From contig NZ_CP011270.1 of the NCBI RefSeq assembly GCF_001610835.1, forward strand, positions 3,986,001 through 4,050,000: a stretch of DNA of 64,000 bases. Reading direction: 5' to 3'. The notes beneath the pieces are model-generated. The model saw only the letters and a program-made list of their open reading frames with translations, ran no database searches and had not been told where the DNA came from. Numbering within the stretch: the first letter of the stretch is position 1; every line of letters starts with the position of its first letter. A program made the position numbers and the translations under genes. This document shows positions 36,942 through 46,075 of this stretch, piece by piece. The DNA comes from Planctomyces sp. SH-PL14 (lineage in GTDB: Bacteria > Planctomycetota > Planctomycetia > Planctomycetales > Planctomycetaceae).

Positions 36942-38927
36942 ATGAACGGAACGTCGATTGTGCGTCTCGTTGCGCTGGTCGTGTGGCTGGGGCTCGCTGC
37001 ACGGGCGGCCTCTGCTCAGGCTCTCGTGGAGGCCGATTTCTCTAAGGGAGACTTCGCCACCCTCGGCTGGAAAGCCGAAGGGGCCTGGGACGTCTTCGAG
37101 TACCCGGCGCCCGCCGGCAAGAACCCCGGCCGGGTCGCCCGGTTCGCCGCCAACCAGCCGGACGGGACGCTGACCCGCTCGTTCGCCAAGGCCAACGACC
37201 CCGCCCGGCTGACGCTCTCGCTCGACTACGGCTGGGGCTGGGGGGACGCAGGACAGCAGGCGGACGCCGTGGCGTTCCAGCTTCTCGACGGACAGCGCAA
37301 CGGCTACCTGTTCGAAATCCACCGCTGCAAAACAACCTGGGCCGTCCAGTGGGGACGCGTGGCCGACGGCAAACCGTCCGGAAACAACGTCTGGGCCCCG
37401 ATCGAGATCGATGCCACGCGAGCGGCGGTCCGGGACGGCGGGGGACTGGGGACCGTCACCGTGACCCGCGAAGCCGGCGGAGCCTGGACGATGTCGAGTC
37501 CGGGCTGGAACGGCGGACGAGGGGGAGGCATCACGTTCACGGATGCGACGACGAACTCGTTCGAGCAGATCGTCCTCCTCGGGACGCGGAACTTCGACGA
37601 GCAGGTGTTCAACCGGATCGCCCTCACCGTCGCCGCGGCCGAGCCGGTGCAAGCTCGCCCGGCGTCCGAGTTCCTCGGGAGTGTCGGGATCGTCACCACG
37701 TTTCCCGACCGGGGACAGCCGCTCGAGAAGACGATCGAGATGGTCCGCTACTGCGGGTTCCGCTGGGTCCGGGGCGGGATCGAAGGGGTGACCGAGGACG
37801 GCCCGACGACGATCCAGACGTACCTCGACCTTCACCGCGAGACGGGCGCCCGGTTCAGCTGGGGACTCGTGAGCGGCGGGACGGACGTCGACCGGCTTCT
37901 CCGGACGGGGCGAGTCCTGGCGGACGCCGGCGCGCTCCTGGCCTTCGAGGGGAACAACGAGCCGAACAACTGGGGGGTGACTTACGAAGGGGAGAAAGGA
38001 GGCGGCGGGGCTCCTTCATGGATCGCCGTCGCCAAGCTCCAGCGCGACCTCTATCGGCGGGTCAAAGGCGATCCGGCGCTGGCGAAGTACCCGGTCTGGT
38101 CGATCAGCGAGAGCGGCGGCCAGACGGACAATGTCGGCCTCCAGTTCCTGGAGATTCCGGCGGGAGCCGGAACGCTCATGCCCGAGGGGACGAAGTACGC
38201 GGACTCCGTCAACGTCCACAACTACACCTACCACCCCGGCTCGCCTGGCGTGGAGGACAACAAGACCTGGAACGCCGCCGATCCGACTTCGGCCTGCAAG
38301 GTCGACGGCCTCTTCGGCAATCACGGTCGGACCTGGGCGAAGCAGTTCGCCGGGTACTCCGAAGCGGAACTGCGAACGCTTCCCCGCGTGACCACCGAGA
38401 CCGGAACGACGATCGGAGGCGACATCACCGAGGAGATCCAGGGGCTCAACCTGCTCAGCACCTACCTGGCCCAGTTCGCGCGGGGCTGGAGCCACACCGC
38501 GGTCTATCTCCTCCGGGACCGGACCGACGAGGCGGGGAACCAGAGCTTCGGCTTCTATCGCGCGGACTACACGCCGCGGAAGGGAGCGGTCTACCTGCAC
38601 AACCTGACGACGATCCTGGCGGACGACGGCCCCCCGGCCGCGCCCGCGCGGCTCCAGTACACGCTCCGGCCGCGGCCCGCGACCGTTCACGACCTCCTGC
38701 TCCAGAAGCGCGACGGGACGTTCTTCCTTGTCGTCTGGAACGAGCGACTCCGCGGCTCGGACGAGATCACGCTCCGTCTGGAGAAGCGGGTCGCCGGGAT
38801 GACGATCTTCGATCCGACGGTGGGGACCAATCCCGTTTCGTCGCCGGGCGAGACCGATACGCTGACGCTCTCGCTGAGCGATCATCCGCTGGTCATCGCG
38901 ATCCCCGGCCGGTTCGCGGCGGAGTGA
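36942..38927 (+). CDS. Secreted glycoside-hydrolase-like protein (clan GH-A type)
   Basis: 661 residues. A signal peptide ends near residue 25 (AASAQA). Residues about 30-230 form a jelly-roll, carbohydrate-binding-like domain. A TIM-barrel region follows at about 245-560: a conserved-looking GNNEPNN with a Glu in the acid/base position and TTETGTT with a Glu in the nucleophile position, spaced as in GH-A enzymes. A C-terminal beta-sandwich completes it. It probably cleaves a polysaccharide outside the cell. CGGAG precedes the ATG. The exact GH family was not identified. Confidence 0.72.
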   Translation: MNGTSIVRLVALVVWLGLAARAASAQALVEADFSKGDFATLGWKAEGAWDVFEYPAPAGKNPGRVARFAANQPDGTLTRSFAKANDPARLTLSLDYGWGWGDAGQQADAVAFQLLDGQRNGYLFEIHRCKTTWAVQWGRVADGKPSGNNVWAPIEIDATRAAVRDGGGLGTVTVTREAGGAWTMSSPGWNGGRGGGITFTDATTNSFEQIVLLGTRNFDEQVFNRIALTVAAAEPVQARPASEFLGSVGIVTTFPDRGQPLEKTIEMVRYCGFRWVRGGIEGVTEDGPTTIQTYLDLHRETGARFSWGLVSGGTDVDRLLRTGRVLADAGALLAFEGNNEPNNWGVTYEGEKGGGGAPSWIAVAKLQRDLYRRVKGDPALAKYPVWSISESGGQTDNVGLQFLEIPAGAGTLMPEGTKYADSVNVHNYTYHPGSPGVEDNKTWNAADPTSACKVDGLFGNHGRTWAKQFAGYSEAELRTLPRVTTETGTTIGGDITEEIQGLNLLSTYLAQFARGWSHTAVYLLRDRTDEAGNQSFGFYRADYTPRKGAVYLHNLTTILADDGPPAAPARLQYTLRPRPATVHDLLLQKRDGTFFLVVWNERLRGSDEITLRLEKRVAGMTIFDPTVGTNPVSSPGETDTLTLSLSDHPLVIAIPGRFAAE

Positions 38928-38954
38928 CCGACCAGGCGGCGGGCGATGCGTCGA

Positions 38955-39374
38955 TCACATCGTCGACTGGGCCAGGGAGGCCAGGACCTCGCCGAGGTTC
39001 GAATACTGCCAGCCTTCGCCCAGCTTGCCGTTGCGGACGTGGATCCACGTGATACCGCGGAGCGCCACCGCCTGCCGCGCGGGGCGGATGCCGAGCTCGG
39101 GGCCGCAGAGCGTTCCGGAGGCCGACCAGCGGACCACCGCCTGGGTCCCCTCCGCGACGGCGTCCTCGACCGTCACGAACAGATCGGGGATCGCCGCGAG
39201 AAACGGCGTGTACATCCGCTGACGGAACCCCTCGGGACCGACGACCGGCCCCCCTTCGGCGTGACAGACGCTGGACTCGTCCAGCAGTTCGTCAATGGTC
39301 TCCTTCCGCCGCTGGTTCCAGACCTCTTCGAACCACCGGACCGCCGTCGCCACGACTTCGTTCGATCGATCCAT
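38955..39374 (-). CDS. SnoaL-like / ester cyclase family protein
   Basis: 139 residues with the alpha+beta-barrel NTF2-like fold: WFEEVWNQRRKETIDELL at the N terminus, a central VVGPEGFRQRMYTPFLAAIPD, and a closing ITWIHVRNGKLGEGWQ. Family members include polyketide cyclases and small-molecule isomerases. The ATG at 39374 is chosen because the extra upstream residues are unconserved-looking. Function is unknown. The large kinase gene lies 5' on the same strand. Confidence 0.78.
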   Translation of the reverse strand: MDRSNEVVATAVRWFEEVWNQRRKETIDELLDESSVCHAEGGPVVGPEGFRQRMYTPFLAAIPDLFVTVEDAVAEGTQAVVRWSASGTLCGPELGIRPARQAVALRGITWIHVRNGKLGEGWQYSNLGEVLASLAQSTM

Positions 39375-39615
39375 ACTGTCGCCTCGAATCGAAACCGCGT
39401 CGATCGCCGCCGGCAAACGCCGACCGCACGCCGTCTCCCCCGATATGCCGCTGCGCCCGCAGAGATGGAGGGGATGATAGCCGATTCCGCGAAGAATTGC
39501 GTCGGTCCCGGCCTCCTCGGCCGGCGTCCTCACTCCGATCCCATTCGGAGTATCACGCCTTACCGGGGATCGAAGACGCGGAGAACGCAGCAGAAGACAG
39601 AGCTTGCCAGGAGCC

Positions 39616-41982
39616 TCAGGGGGGCGCGTCCGCCGTGTGCAGGACCACCCGGAAGCCGAAGTCCTCGCCGGAGGTGATCGTATTCCCGGCGAGGACCACG
39701 GGATCGACCCGGTCGAAGTCCTCGGTCGGGACGATCGTCACGGTCTCGCCGTCGCGGATGGCCCAGCGGAAGCGCTGATCGCTCGTGGGGCGTTCACCGA
39801 CGCCGCGGACCAGGATCCGGTAGAGGCCGGTGACCTCCGACTGCGCGGCGACGCGCTGGAGGTCCGTCAGGATCGTGTTGGCGAGCAGCGTGCCCGTCAG
39901 TTCAGTAATCGGCAGTCCCGCGGCACTGCGCGGATAGCGGCATCCGAAGGGGGAGCTCTCCGTCAGACGCCCGCCGTCCGGCACGTAGACCTCGTTGTCG
40001 TCGGGCCCCATGCCGTAAAGAACCGTGTAGTTGAGGTCCCGCACCGGAACCGGCTTCTTCCGGAACGCCTCGAATGTTCCGGACGGAATCTCGCGGGAGG
40101 TCACGTTGGCGACCCGTTCGAGAGCCTCCAGGAGCTCATAGTAGCCGGACGAGATGTCCCACTCGGTCGTCGTCGGCAACGTCGCGCCCTTTCCGCCGAT
40201 CCATTGCGCGAAGCCGTGGGCGTCGAGCGGAACGATGTCGGTCACCGGGTCGTCGTCGTTGAGTTCGCTGCTCCGATCCTTGGACCCTGCGGGCTTCCAC
40301 GGCCGCTGCGGTTGGTCCTGGGCGTAGGCGTAGAACATCCGGTTCGTCACGAGCCCTTCCATGACGTAGAAGGTCCGGACTCGACGCTGTCCGACGGTCC
40401 GCTCGGGGACGAGACGGAACCGGACTGTCTTTCCGGCAACCTCGCGGCTCAGGACGGTCGGGAAGAACTCCTTGTCGATCCGGCAGAGCTGCGGCGGCTT
40501 GGCGAGGGAGAACCCGAGCGACTTGAGCGATTCGGGAAGCCATGCAACCGGCGGCCTGAGGTCGAGGCGGGTCACGATCTCGATCGGGTCGACTCCGGAG
40601 GCGGTCCGGCCGCGGAACGTGATGGCCGCTTCCGGCGGAAGCGTCACGTTCGGGTCGGGGACGCTGATGGTGTAGGTCTGCGCCTCCGCGTTGCCGACGC
40701 CCTGCTCGGACTCGATCTTGACCCCCTGCGGCACTTCGGGAGCTTCAAAGAGCGGCGCGGCGTCCGGAGGGAGGTTGTCGAAGCGGAAGGTGACGCGGGC
40801 GATGTCGCCGGGCAGGAGCGACAGCGGGGCCTTGGCGAGGTCGACAACGTCGTCGCCGATCTTCGCGGTCAGTTCCGCCACCGGTATCGGCGGCGGAGGT
40901 CCTTGAGGGACAACCGACGGAGGCCAGAAGGCGATCGCCAGGATCACCGCGCAGGCCGCCGCCGTGACGAGCCAGGTCCAGTGGTCGAAGATCCCGGGGT
41001 CGGACGGCTCGGGGGGGAGTCCCGGTCGACTGATGGCGTCTTCCTCCTCGTCGTCGTCGAGGAAAGGAATCGCGGTCGCCGAGACCGTGGCGGGGCAGGC
41101 GGCCCGGAACTGTTCGACAAGGTCGATGACCGACTGCGGGCGCTTGGCCGGGTCCTTCTCGAGGCACTGCAGGACGAGCGCCTGGAGCTCCGCCGAGTAG
41201 GGCCGATGGGGAGCGATGGCGGAGAACGGGGGAGGAGGCTCGGTCGCGATGGCGTGGAGGCAGGTCGCGAGCGCGAGGTGCGAGTTGTCTTTCTGCGGGA
41301 ACGGGACCCGGCCCGTCATCATCTGGTAGAGGATCGTGCCGAAGCCGTAGATGTCGGACTGCGGCGTGGTCTGGGGGGAGGAGGTGAGCAGCTCCGGGGC
41401 CATGTACTCGACGGTCCCGGCGCCGTCGCGGGTCCGGTTCCGCTGGGTTCCTGTGGCGTCGAGCTTGGCCGCGATCCCGAAGTCGAGGAGGACGAACTTT
41501 CCGGCGGCGAGGGAGGTGCCGCTTTTGGAGGTGGACCGTTTGAGGATGATGTTCCGCGGCTTGAGGTCGCGGTGGATGAGCCGTTCGCCGTGGGCGTGGG
41601 CGAGGGCGGCTCCGACCTGGCGGACGAGTTTGCGGAGCTGTTCGAGGGAGAGCTGGTTTCCCTGGGACTTGAAGAGGACCTCGAGGTTTTCCCCTTCGAG
41701 GAACTCCATGACGAGGTAGGCGAGGCCGTTGTCGTCGCCGAAGTCGGTGACGTGGACGATGTTGTCGTGCCGGACCTCGGCGGCGAGGCGGGCCTCGCGC
41801 ATGAACTCGCGGTTGGAGAGGCCGACTTTGACGGCGACGGGCTGGTTGAGTCGTTTGTCGAGTCCGCGGTAGACGGCGCCGAAGCCGCCGCGGTCGATGA
41901 ACTGGTCGAGGCGATAGCGTCCCCCGAGTTCCCGTCCGACGAGACCGAGAAGGTCGTCTGCTTTGATCTCGCCGATGGACAT
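39616..41982 (-). CDS. Ser/Thr protein kinase with C-terminal FGE/SUMF1-like domain
   Basis: 788 residues. The kinase domain spans about 20-310: FIDRGGFGAVYRG (Gly loop), HRDLKPRN (catalytic loop), LLDFGIAAK and a substrate region GTVEYMAPELL. One transmembrane helix lies near 355-375 (WLVTAAACAVILAIAFWPP). A beta-rich segment follows, then about residues 530-788 resemble a formylglycine-generating-enzyme-like fold (TNRMFYAYAQDQP, LDAHGFAQWIGG, GEDFGFRVVL at the end). The Cys pair of true FGE enzymes is not seen, so it is likely a binding module. Kinase-FGE fusions are known in planctomycetes and other large-genome bacteria. Confidence 0.9.
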   Translation of the reverse strand: MSIGEIKADDLLGLVGRELGGRYRLDQFIDRGGFGAVYRGLDKRLNQPVAVKVGLSNREFMREARLAAEVRHDNIVHVTDFGDDNGLAYLVMEFLEGENLEVLFKSQGNQLSLEQLRKLVRQVGAALAHAHGERLIHRDLKPRNIILKRSTSKSGTSLAAGKFVLLDFGIAAKLDATGTQRNRTRDGAGTVEYMAPELLTSSPQTTPQSDIYGFGTILYQMMTGRVPFPQKDNSHLALATCLHAIATEPPPPFSAIAPHRPYSAELQALVLQCLEKDPAKRPQSVIDLVEQFRAACPATVSATAIPFLDDDEEEDAISRPGLPPEPSDPGIFDHWTWLVTAAACAVILAIAFWPPSVVPQGPPPPIPVAELTAKIGDDVVDLAKAPLSLLPGDIARVTFRFDNLPPDAAPLFEAPEVPQGVKIESEQGVGNAEAQTYTISVPDPNVTLPPEAAITFRGRTASGVDPIEIVTRLDLRPPVAWLPESLKSLGFSLAKPPQLCRIDKEFFPTVLSREVAGKTVRFRLVPERTVGQRRVRTFYVMEGLVTNRMFYAYAQDQPQRPWKPAGSKDRSSELNDDDPVTDIVPLDAHGFAQWIGGKGATLPTTTEWDISSGYYELLEALERVANVTSREIPSGTFEAFRKKPVPVRDLNYTVLYGMGPDDNEVYVPDGGRLTESSPFGCRYPRSAAGLPITELTGTLLANTILTDLQRVAAQSEVTGLYRILVRGVGERPTSDQRFRWAIRDGETVTIVPTEDFDRVDPVVLAGNTITSGEDFGFRVVLHTADAPP

Positions 41983-42150
41983 GGGTGTGGCGGCCTGTTC
42001 GCCTGGGAAGCAGGTCGGACGGGTGGAAATGGGGCTCCTAAGACGTTGATCTTGGCGCAGCTGGTCATCATACGGCCAGTCTCTGTTCTCTGCCTACTCC
42101 GCGGTGCGGTTGCGTCTGAGTGGAATCTGGCGTTGTTCGATATGACTCGA

Positions 42151-42482
42151 CCGGGTCCAGGGGCACCCTGGTGGGGGATGCAAGGGGGCAACGCCCTCTT
42201 GCCCGCCGGAGGCCTGGCCGTCGGAAGATGTCTGAAGGAGGGCGTATCCAAACGTGGACAACGTGTCGTATGGCCCCTCACCACCCCGCGGGGATTGCAA
42301 AGCCAGCGGTGTAATGTGAGGGAGTCCTCAACGCTGGTGCCACAAAGTGGACGTCCGTTGCTTACCACGGTTCCTCATAGAAGTGCCTCCGGCGGCAAGG
42401 GGGCGTAGCCCCCTTGACCCCAGGCTGCCGTCGCACGTTGGGTTTGAGCTATCGCGTCGTGCCGGCGAGGACAGGGTTCGAG
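42151..42482 (+). repeat. Dispersed structured repeat, copy 11
   Basis: Forward full copy between divergent kinase and lactonase genes; ends at GTTCGAG like copies 1 and 4. Confidence 0.85.
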
Positions 42483-42591
42483 TCCGCCGGACCGCCACTC
42501 CCTTGACGGACCGGAAGGCATGCCGAATGCTGTCAAACTCGCGTCCTGCCTGATCGACCTCCAGCCACATCCCCACAACCAGGTTGCCCTC

Positions 42592-43749
42592 ATGCTTCGA
42601 CCCCGCCGAGTCCTTGCCCTCCTCGCCTCGGCGATCCTGTCCGCCCTCGGCCCGGCCGCCTTCGCGGGAGAGACCATGCGCGTCTACATCGGCACCTACA
42701 CCCAACGCGACAGCAAAGGGATCTACCTCCTCGAACTCGACCTCGAAACAGGGGCTCTGAGCGACAAGGGACTCGTCGGCGAAGCCCGCAACCCGTCGTT
42801 CCTGGCCATCCATCCCGACCGCAAACACCTCTACTCCGTCAACGAAGTCAGCGATATCGGCGAGAAGAAGGTCGGCGGCGTCACCGCCTTCGAAATCGAC
42901 GCCGACAGCGGAAAGCTCAAGGAACTGAACGGCCAACCCTCCGGCGGAGCAGGGCCGTGCTACGTCGCCATCGACCGGTCGGGCAAGAACGTCCTCGTCG
43001 CCAACTACGGCGGCGGCAGCGTCGCCTCACTGCCGATCGACGCCGACGGCAAACTCAAGCCGGCAAAGAGCGTCATCCAGCACGAGGGCTCGAGCGTCGA
43101 CAAGAGCCGCCAGAAGGGCCCCCACGCCCACTCGATCAACGTCTCGCCCGACAACGAGTTCGCCATCGCGGCGGACCTGGGCCTCGACAAGCTCCTCGTC
43201 TACCGGCTCGATGCCGACCGCGGCACGCTGACCCCCAACGAGCCCCCCTCGACCTCGACCGTCGCCGGCGGCGGGCCGCGGCACTTTGCCTTCCATCCCA
43301 ACGGAAAGTTCGCCTACACGAACCTCGAGATGTCGCTCGAAGTGACGGCACTCCTCTACCACCCGCAGGCCGGCGTCCTGGCAGGAATCCAGACCCTTTC
43401 GACGGTTCCGGAAGGGACCGACCGGCAGGGGAACTCGACCGCCGAGGTCCAGGTCCATCCCTCCGGGAAGTTCGTCTACGTCTCGAACCGCGGCCACAAC
43501 ACGATCGCGATGTTCAAGGTCGATCCGAAGTCCGGCATGCTGACCGCGATCGGCCACCAGTCGACCGAGGGACGGATTCCGCGGAACTTCGGAATCGACC
43601 CGAGCGGAAAGTTCCTGCTGGCGGCGAACCAGGACTCGGACGACGTCGTGTCGTTCCGGATCGACGCCGAGAAGGGGACCCTGACGCCGGTCGGAAGCAA
43701 GGTGAAGGTCAGCGCTCCGGTCTGCGTGAAGTTCTTCCCGAAGGACTGA
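42592..43749 (+). CDS. Lactonase family (7-bladed beta-propeller), exported
   Basis: 385 residues. A signal peptide covers about 1-27 and the mature chain begins with MRVYIGTYTQRDSKGIYL, the typical first blade of the 6-phosphogluconolactonase/Pgl-type propeller. Repeated HPSGKFVYVSNRG and HPNGKFAYTNLE blade motifs follow. An exported form would act on lactones outside the cytoplasm rather than in the pentose phosphate route. The ATG at 42592 is fixed by the signal peptide; an upstream ATG at 42520 gives extra non-signal residues. Confidence 0.87.
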   Translation: MLRPRRVLALLASAILSALGPAAFAGETMRVYIGTYTQRDSKGIYLLELDLETGALSDKGLVGEARNPSFLAIHPDRKHLYSVNEVSDIGEKKVGGVTAFEIDADSGKLKELNGQPSGGAGPCYVAIDRSGKNVLVANYGGGSVASLPIDADGKLKPAKSVIQHEGSSVDKSRQKGPHAHSINVSPDNEFAIAADLGLDKLLVYRLDADRGTLTPNEPPSTSTVAGGGPRHFAFHPNGKFAYTNLEMSLEVTALLYHPQAGVLAGIQTLSTVPEGTDRQGNSTAEVQVHPSGKFVYVSNRGHNTIAMFKVDPKSGMLTAIGHQSTEGRIPRNFGIDPSGKFLLAANQDSDDVVSFRIDAEKGTLTPVGSKVKVSAPVCVKFFPKD

Positions 43750-43804
43750 CGGGATCGGTCCGCCTTTGTGTTTTCTTGATCTCTATTGGTGAACGGCCAC
43801 TGCC

Positions 43805-44539
43805 ATGCGTGGAGCAGGACTTCGGCTCAGCCTTGATATTCGCCGGCACTGGAAATGTGCCGCCTGCGGCGCGGAGCGCCGGCTCCCCGCGACCGTGACG
43901 ACGGTCCGGTGCCAGTGCGCCGGGCAGCCGCAGATGAAGCTCGTCGAATCGCAGCGCCGGGGGCGGACCGTCGCCGAACCTCCCAATCCGGTCCTGGAGA
44001 TCGACCTGACCGACGAACCGGTCTCGATCCCCGAAAACCTGCCGATCCCGGAACCCAACCCGCGGTTCGGCCGCGGGCACGGACGCGGTCATCACCAGCA
44101 GGCTCCGCCGTCCCAGGGGCCGCCCCCGGGACCGGACGCCGCCGCTCCGGAAACCGTGGAACGGCCGGCGAAGGGACGTCCTCCCCGCAATGGCGGCAAC
44201 GGCGGCGGGGGTGGGGGCGGGGGCGGTGAGAGAGGCGAAGGACGCCCCGGTGGAAACGAGCCGGGGGGTGGCGGACGAGGTCCCCGCGGTCCCGGCCGCG
44301 ATCGATCCCGGCAGGAACGTCGTCGCCCCGAAGAGGGCAAACCGGGGACTGAAGATCGCCCGCCGGCATCGCCCGCCGAGGGTGAGGGTCCGGTCGCCGG
44401 CGATCGAGTACCGGAAGCGGCGCCGCCCACAGCATCTGTGGCCCCGGCGACTCCTCCGACGCCGTCGGCGCCTCCCGTCGCTCCTCCGCCTTCGAGGGAA
44501 GACGACTTCGGAGCAGGGCTCGATTCGGCGGATTCCTGA
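43805..44539 (+). CDS. Zinc-ribbon protein with long Gly/Arg/Pro-rich disordered tail
   Basis: 244 residues. The first 40 carry a possible zinc ribbon (CAACG and CQCAG). From about residue 75 the chain is low-complexity: Pro/Gly/Arg-rich with RGG-like and poly-Gly runs, then Pro/Ala-rich and a short acidic end. Intrinsic disorder is clear. A nucleic-acid-binding or condensate-like role could be imagined, but no family was recognised. It lies in the same direction as the oxidoreductase gene that follows. Confidence 0.6.
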   Translation: MRGAGLRLSLDIRRHWKCAACGAERRLPATVTTVRCQCAGQPQMKLVESQRRGRTVAEPPNPVLEIDLTDEPVSIPENLPIPEPNPRFGRGHGRGHHQQAPPSQGPPPGPDAAAPETVERPAKGRPPRNGGNGGGGGGGGGERGEGRPGGNEPGGGGRGPRGPGRDRSRQERRRPEEGKPGTEDRPPASPAEGEGPVAGDRVPEAAPPTASVAPATPPTPSAPPVAPPPSREDDFGAGLDSADS

Positions 44540-44633
44540 GCGGAGCGCCCGCGTGGCTCGATTGGCGTGGCCCGGGTACGGCATCTGCGAAGTGGCTGCC
44601 TGACCTTGGACCCCGTCCGTCAGGAGCCGACCG

Positions 44634-45794
44634 ATGCCTGCGCCGCCCATTTCCTCCCGCCGTGATTTCCTGGGGGCCGCTGGCGCGTGGGGGGCCAGCA
44701 TGATGGCGGGTCTCGCATCCGCCGATTCGGTCCCCCTGGCCCCGCCGGACAAACAGCCGGTCGACGTCGCCATCCCGGAGAAACCGGAGAAGACCGTCGG
44801 CTGGGCGATCGTCGGACTGGGGAAACTGGCCCTGGAAGAGATCCTTCCCGCATTCGGACGGAGCCGGCTGTCGCGCGTCACCGCCCTCGTCAGCGGGCAT
44901 CCGGACAAGGCGAAGAAGGTGGCCGACGTCTACGGAGTCCCTGAGTCAGGGATCTACAACTACGAGACCTACGACCGGCTGGCCGACAACCCCGACGTCG
45001 ACGCGATCTACATCGTCCTCCCGAACAGCATGCATGCGGAGTACACGATCCGCGGCTTCCAGGCGAAGAAGCACGTCCTGTGCGAGAAGCCGATGGCGGC
45101 CAATGTCGCCGAGTGCGAGGCGATGATCGCCGCCGGGCGGGAGGCGGAGCGCAAACTCATGATCGCCTATCGGCTCCGGTACGAGCCGTTCAATAAGAAG
45201 GTGATCGAGCTGTGCCGCAGTGAAGAGCTGGGGCCGATCCAGTCGTTCTCCGCCAGCAACTGCCAGGTGGTCGAGGCGCCCAACATTCGCCTCAGTGGGG
45301 AACTCGCCGGAGGGCCGCTGGGGGATATCGGCGTCTACTGCCTCAACGCCGCCCGCTATTGCCTGGATGCGGAACCGATCGAGGTCTCGGCCTTCGCGCA
45401 CCAGCCCGAAACCGATCCGCGGTTCCGCGAGGTTCCGGCGGCGGTGTCGTTTGCGATGAAGTTTCCAGGCGGCGTGCTGGCGACCTGCGATTGCAGCTTC
45501 AACGCGAGCGAAAGCCGTCGCTACCGGGTCCAGTGCCAGAAGGGCTTCATCGACCTCGAGAATGCTTTCAGCTACGAGGGACAGATCCTGACCGTCGCCT
45601 CAGATAAGCGCCGTGCCCAGCTCCAGATCGCGCCGGTCGATCACTTCGCAGCCGAAATGGACCACTTCTCCGAATGCATCCTGGGCGGAAACGAGCCGCG
45701 GACGCCTGGCGAAGAGGGGCTCAAGGACATGAAGGTCATGGCCGCGATCGAGACGGCAGCCAAGTCAGGACGGGTGGAACGCGTCTGCTCGTAG
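44634..45794 (+). CDS. Tat-exported Gfo/Idh/MocA family oxidoreductase
   Basis: 386 residues. A twin-arginine signal (SSRRDFLGAAGAWGASMM) leads. The NAD(P)-binding motif follows as AIVGLGKLALEEILPAF, where the third Gly of the usual pattern is replaced. CEKPMAANVAECEAM contains the conserved Lys-Pro of the family. The C-terminal domain has the HFSECILGG-type conserved stretch. It likely oxidises or reduces a sugar outside the cytoplasm with a bound cofactor, as glucose-fructose oxidoreductase does. Such proteins are numerous in planctomycetes. Confidence 0.92.
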   Translation: MPAPPISSRRDFLGAAGAWGASMMAGLASADSVPLAPPDKQPVDVAIPEKPEKTVGWAIVGLGKLALEEILPAFGRSRLSRVTALVSGHPDKAKKVADVYGVPESGIYNYETYDRLADNPDVDAIYIVLPNSMHAEYTIRGFQAKKHVLCEKPMAANVAECEAMIAAGREAERKLMIAYRLRYEPFNKKVIELCRSEELGPIQSFSASNCQVVEAPNIRLSGELAGGPLGDIGVYCLNAARYCLDAEPIEVSAFAHQPETDPRFREVPAAVSFAMKFPGGVLATCDCSFNASESRRYRVQCQKGFIDLENAFSYEGQILTVASDKRRAQLQIAPVDHFAAEMDHFSECILGGNEPRTPGEEGLKDMKVMAAIETAAKSGRVERVCS

Positions 45795-45873
45795 AGCGGC
45801 TCGAAAAGGTCGGTGAACATTCCGCTGCGATGGCGGTTCGGTCGGGACGATTCGTTCCCCTGAGACTGCCGGC

Positions 45874-46061
45874 ATGTCGAACCGCCGTCTGCTTATAGTG
45901 CTGACAGGCGTTGAACTGCTGCTGATCGGCCCGGCGTTCTGGTGTGCTGGGTGCCGGGGGGCTTCTTCGTCGGGCCGGTCCTGATCCCGGTACTGCTCCC
46001 GAGCGTGTTTGTCGCTTCGCTGATCGTGGGAGTGCTGTGCGGCCTGCGACCGGATCGATAG
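45874..46061 (+). pseudogene. Possible frameshifted small membrane protein
   Basis: From the ATG at 45874 the frame encodes a hydrophobic start (LLIVLTGVELLLIGPAF). In another frame directly afterwards the sequence continues LVCWVPGGFFVGPVLIPVLL and then a second hydrophobic helix before a TAG at 46059-46061. The switch near 45940 matches loss of a single base, which suggests a decayed two-helix membrane gene of about 60 residues. Neither part alone makes a convincing gene. Confidence 0.35.
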
Positions 46062-46075
46062 CACGGCCAGCGGGC

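Noticed and set aside
42440-42490. Right end of the dispersed repeat as a tRNA-derived (SINE-like) end because of GTTCGAGTCC
   Set aside because: The match is seen only in one or two copies and other copies vary here; no tRNA body is present.
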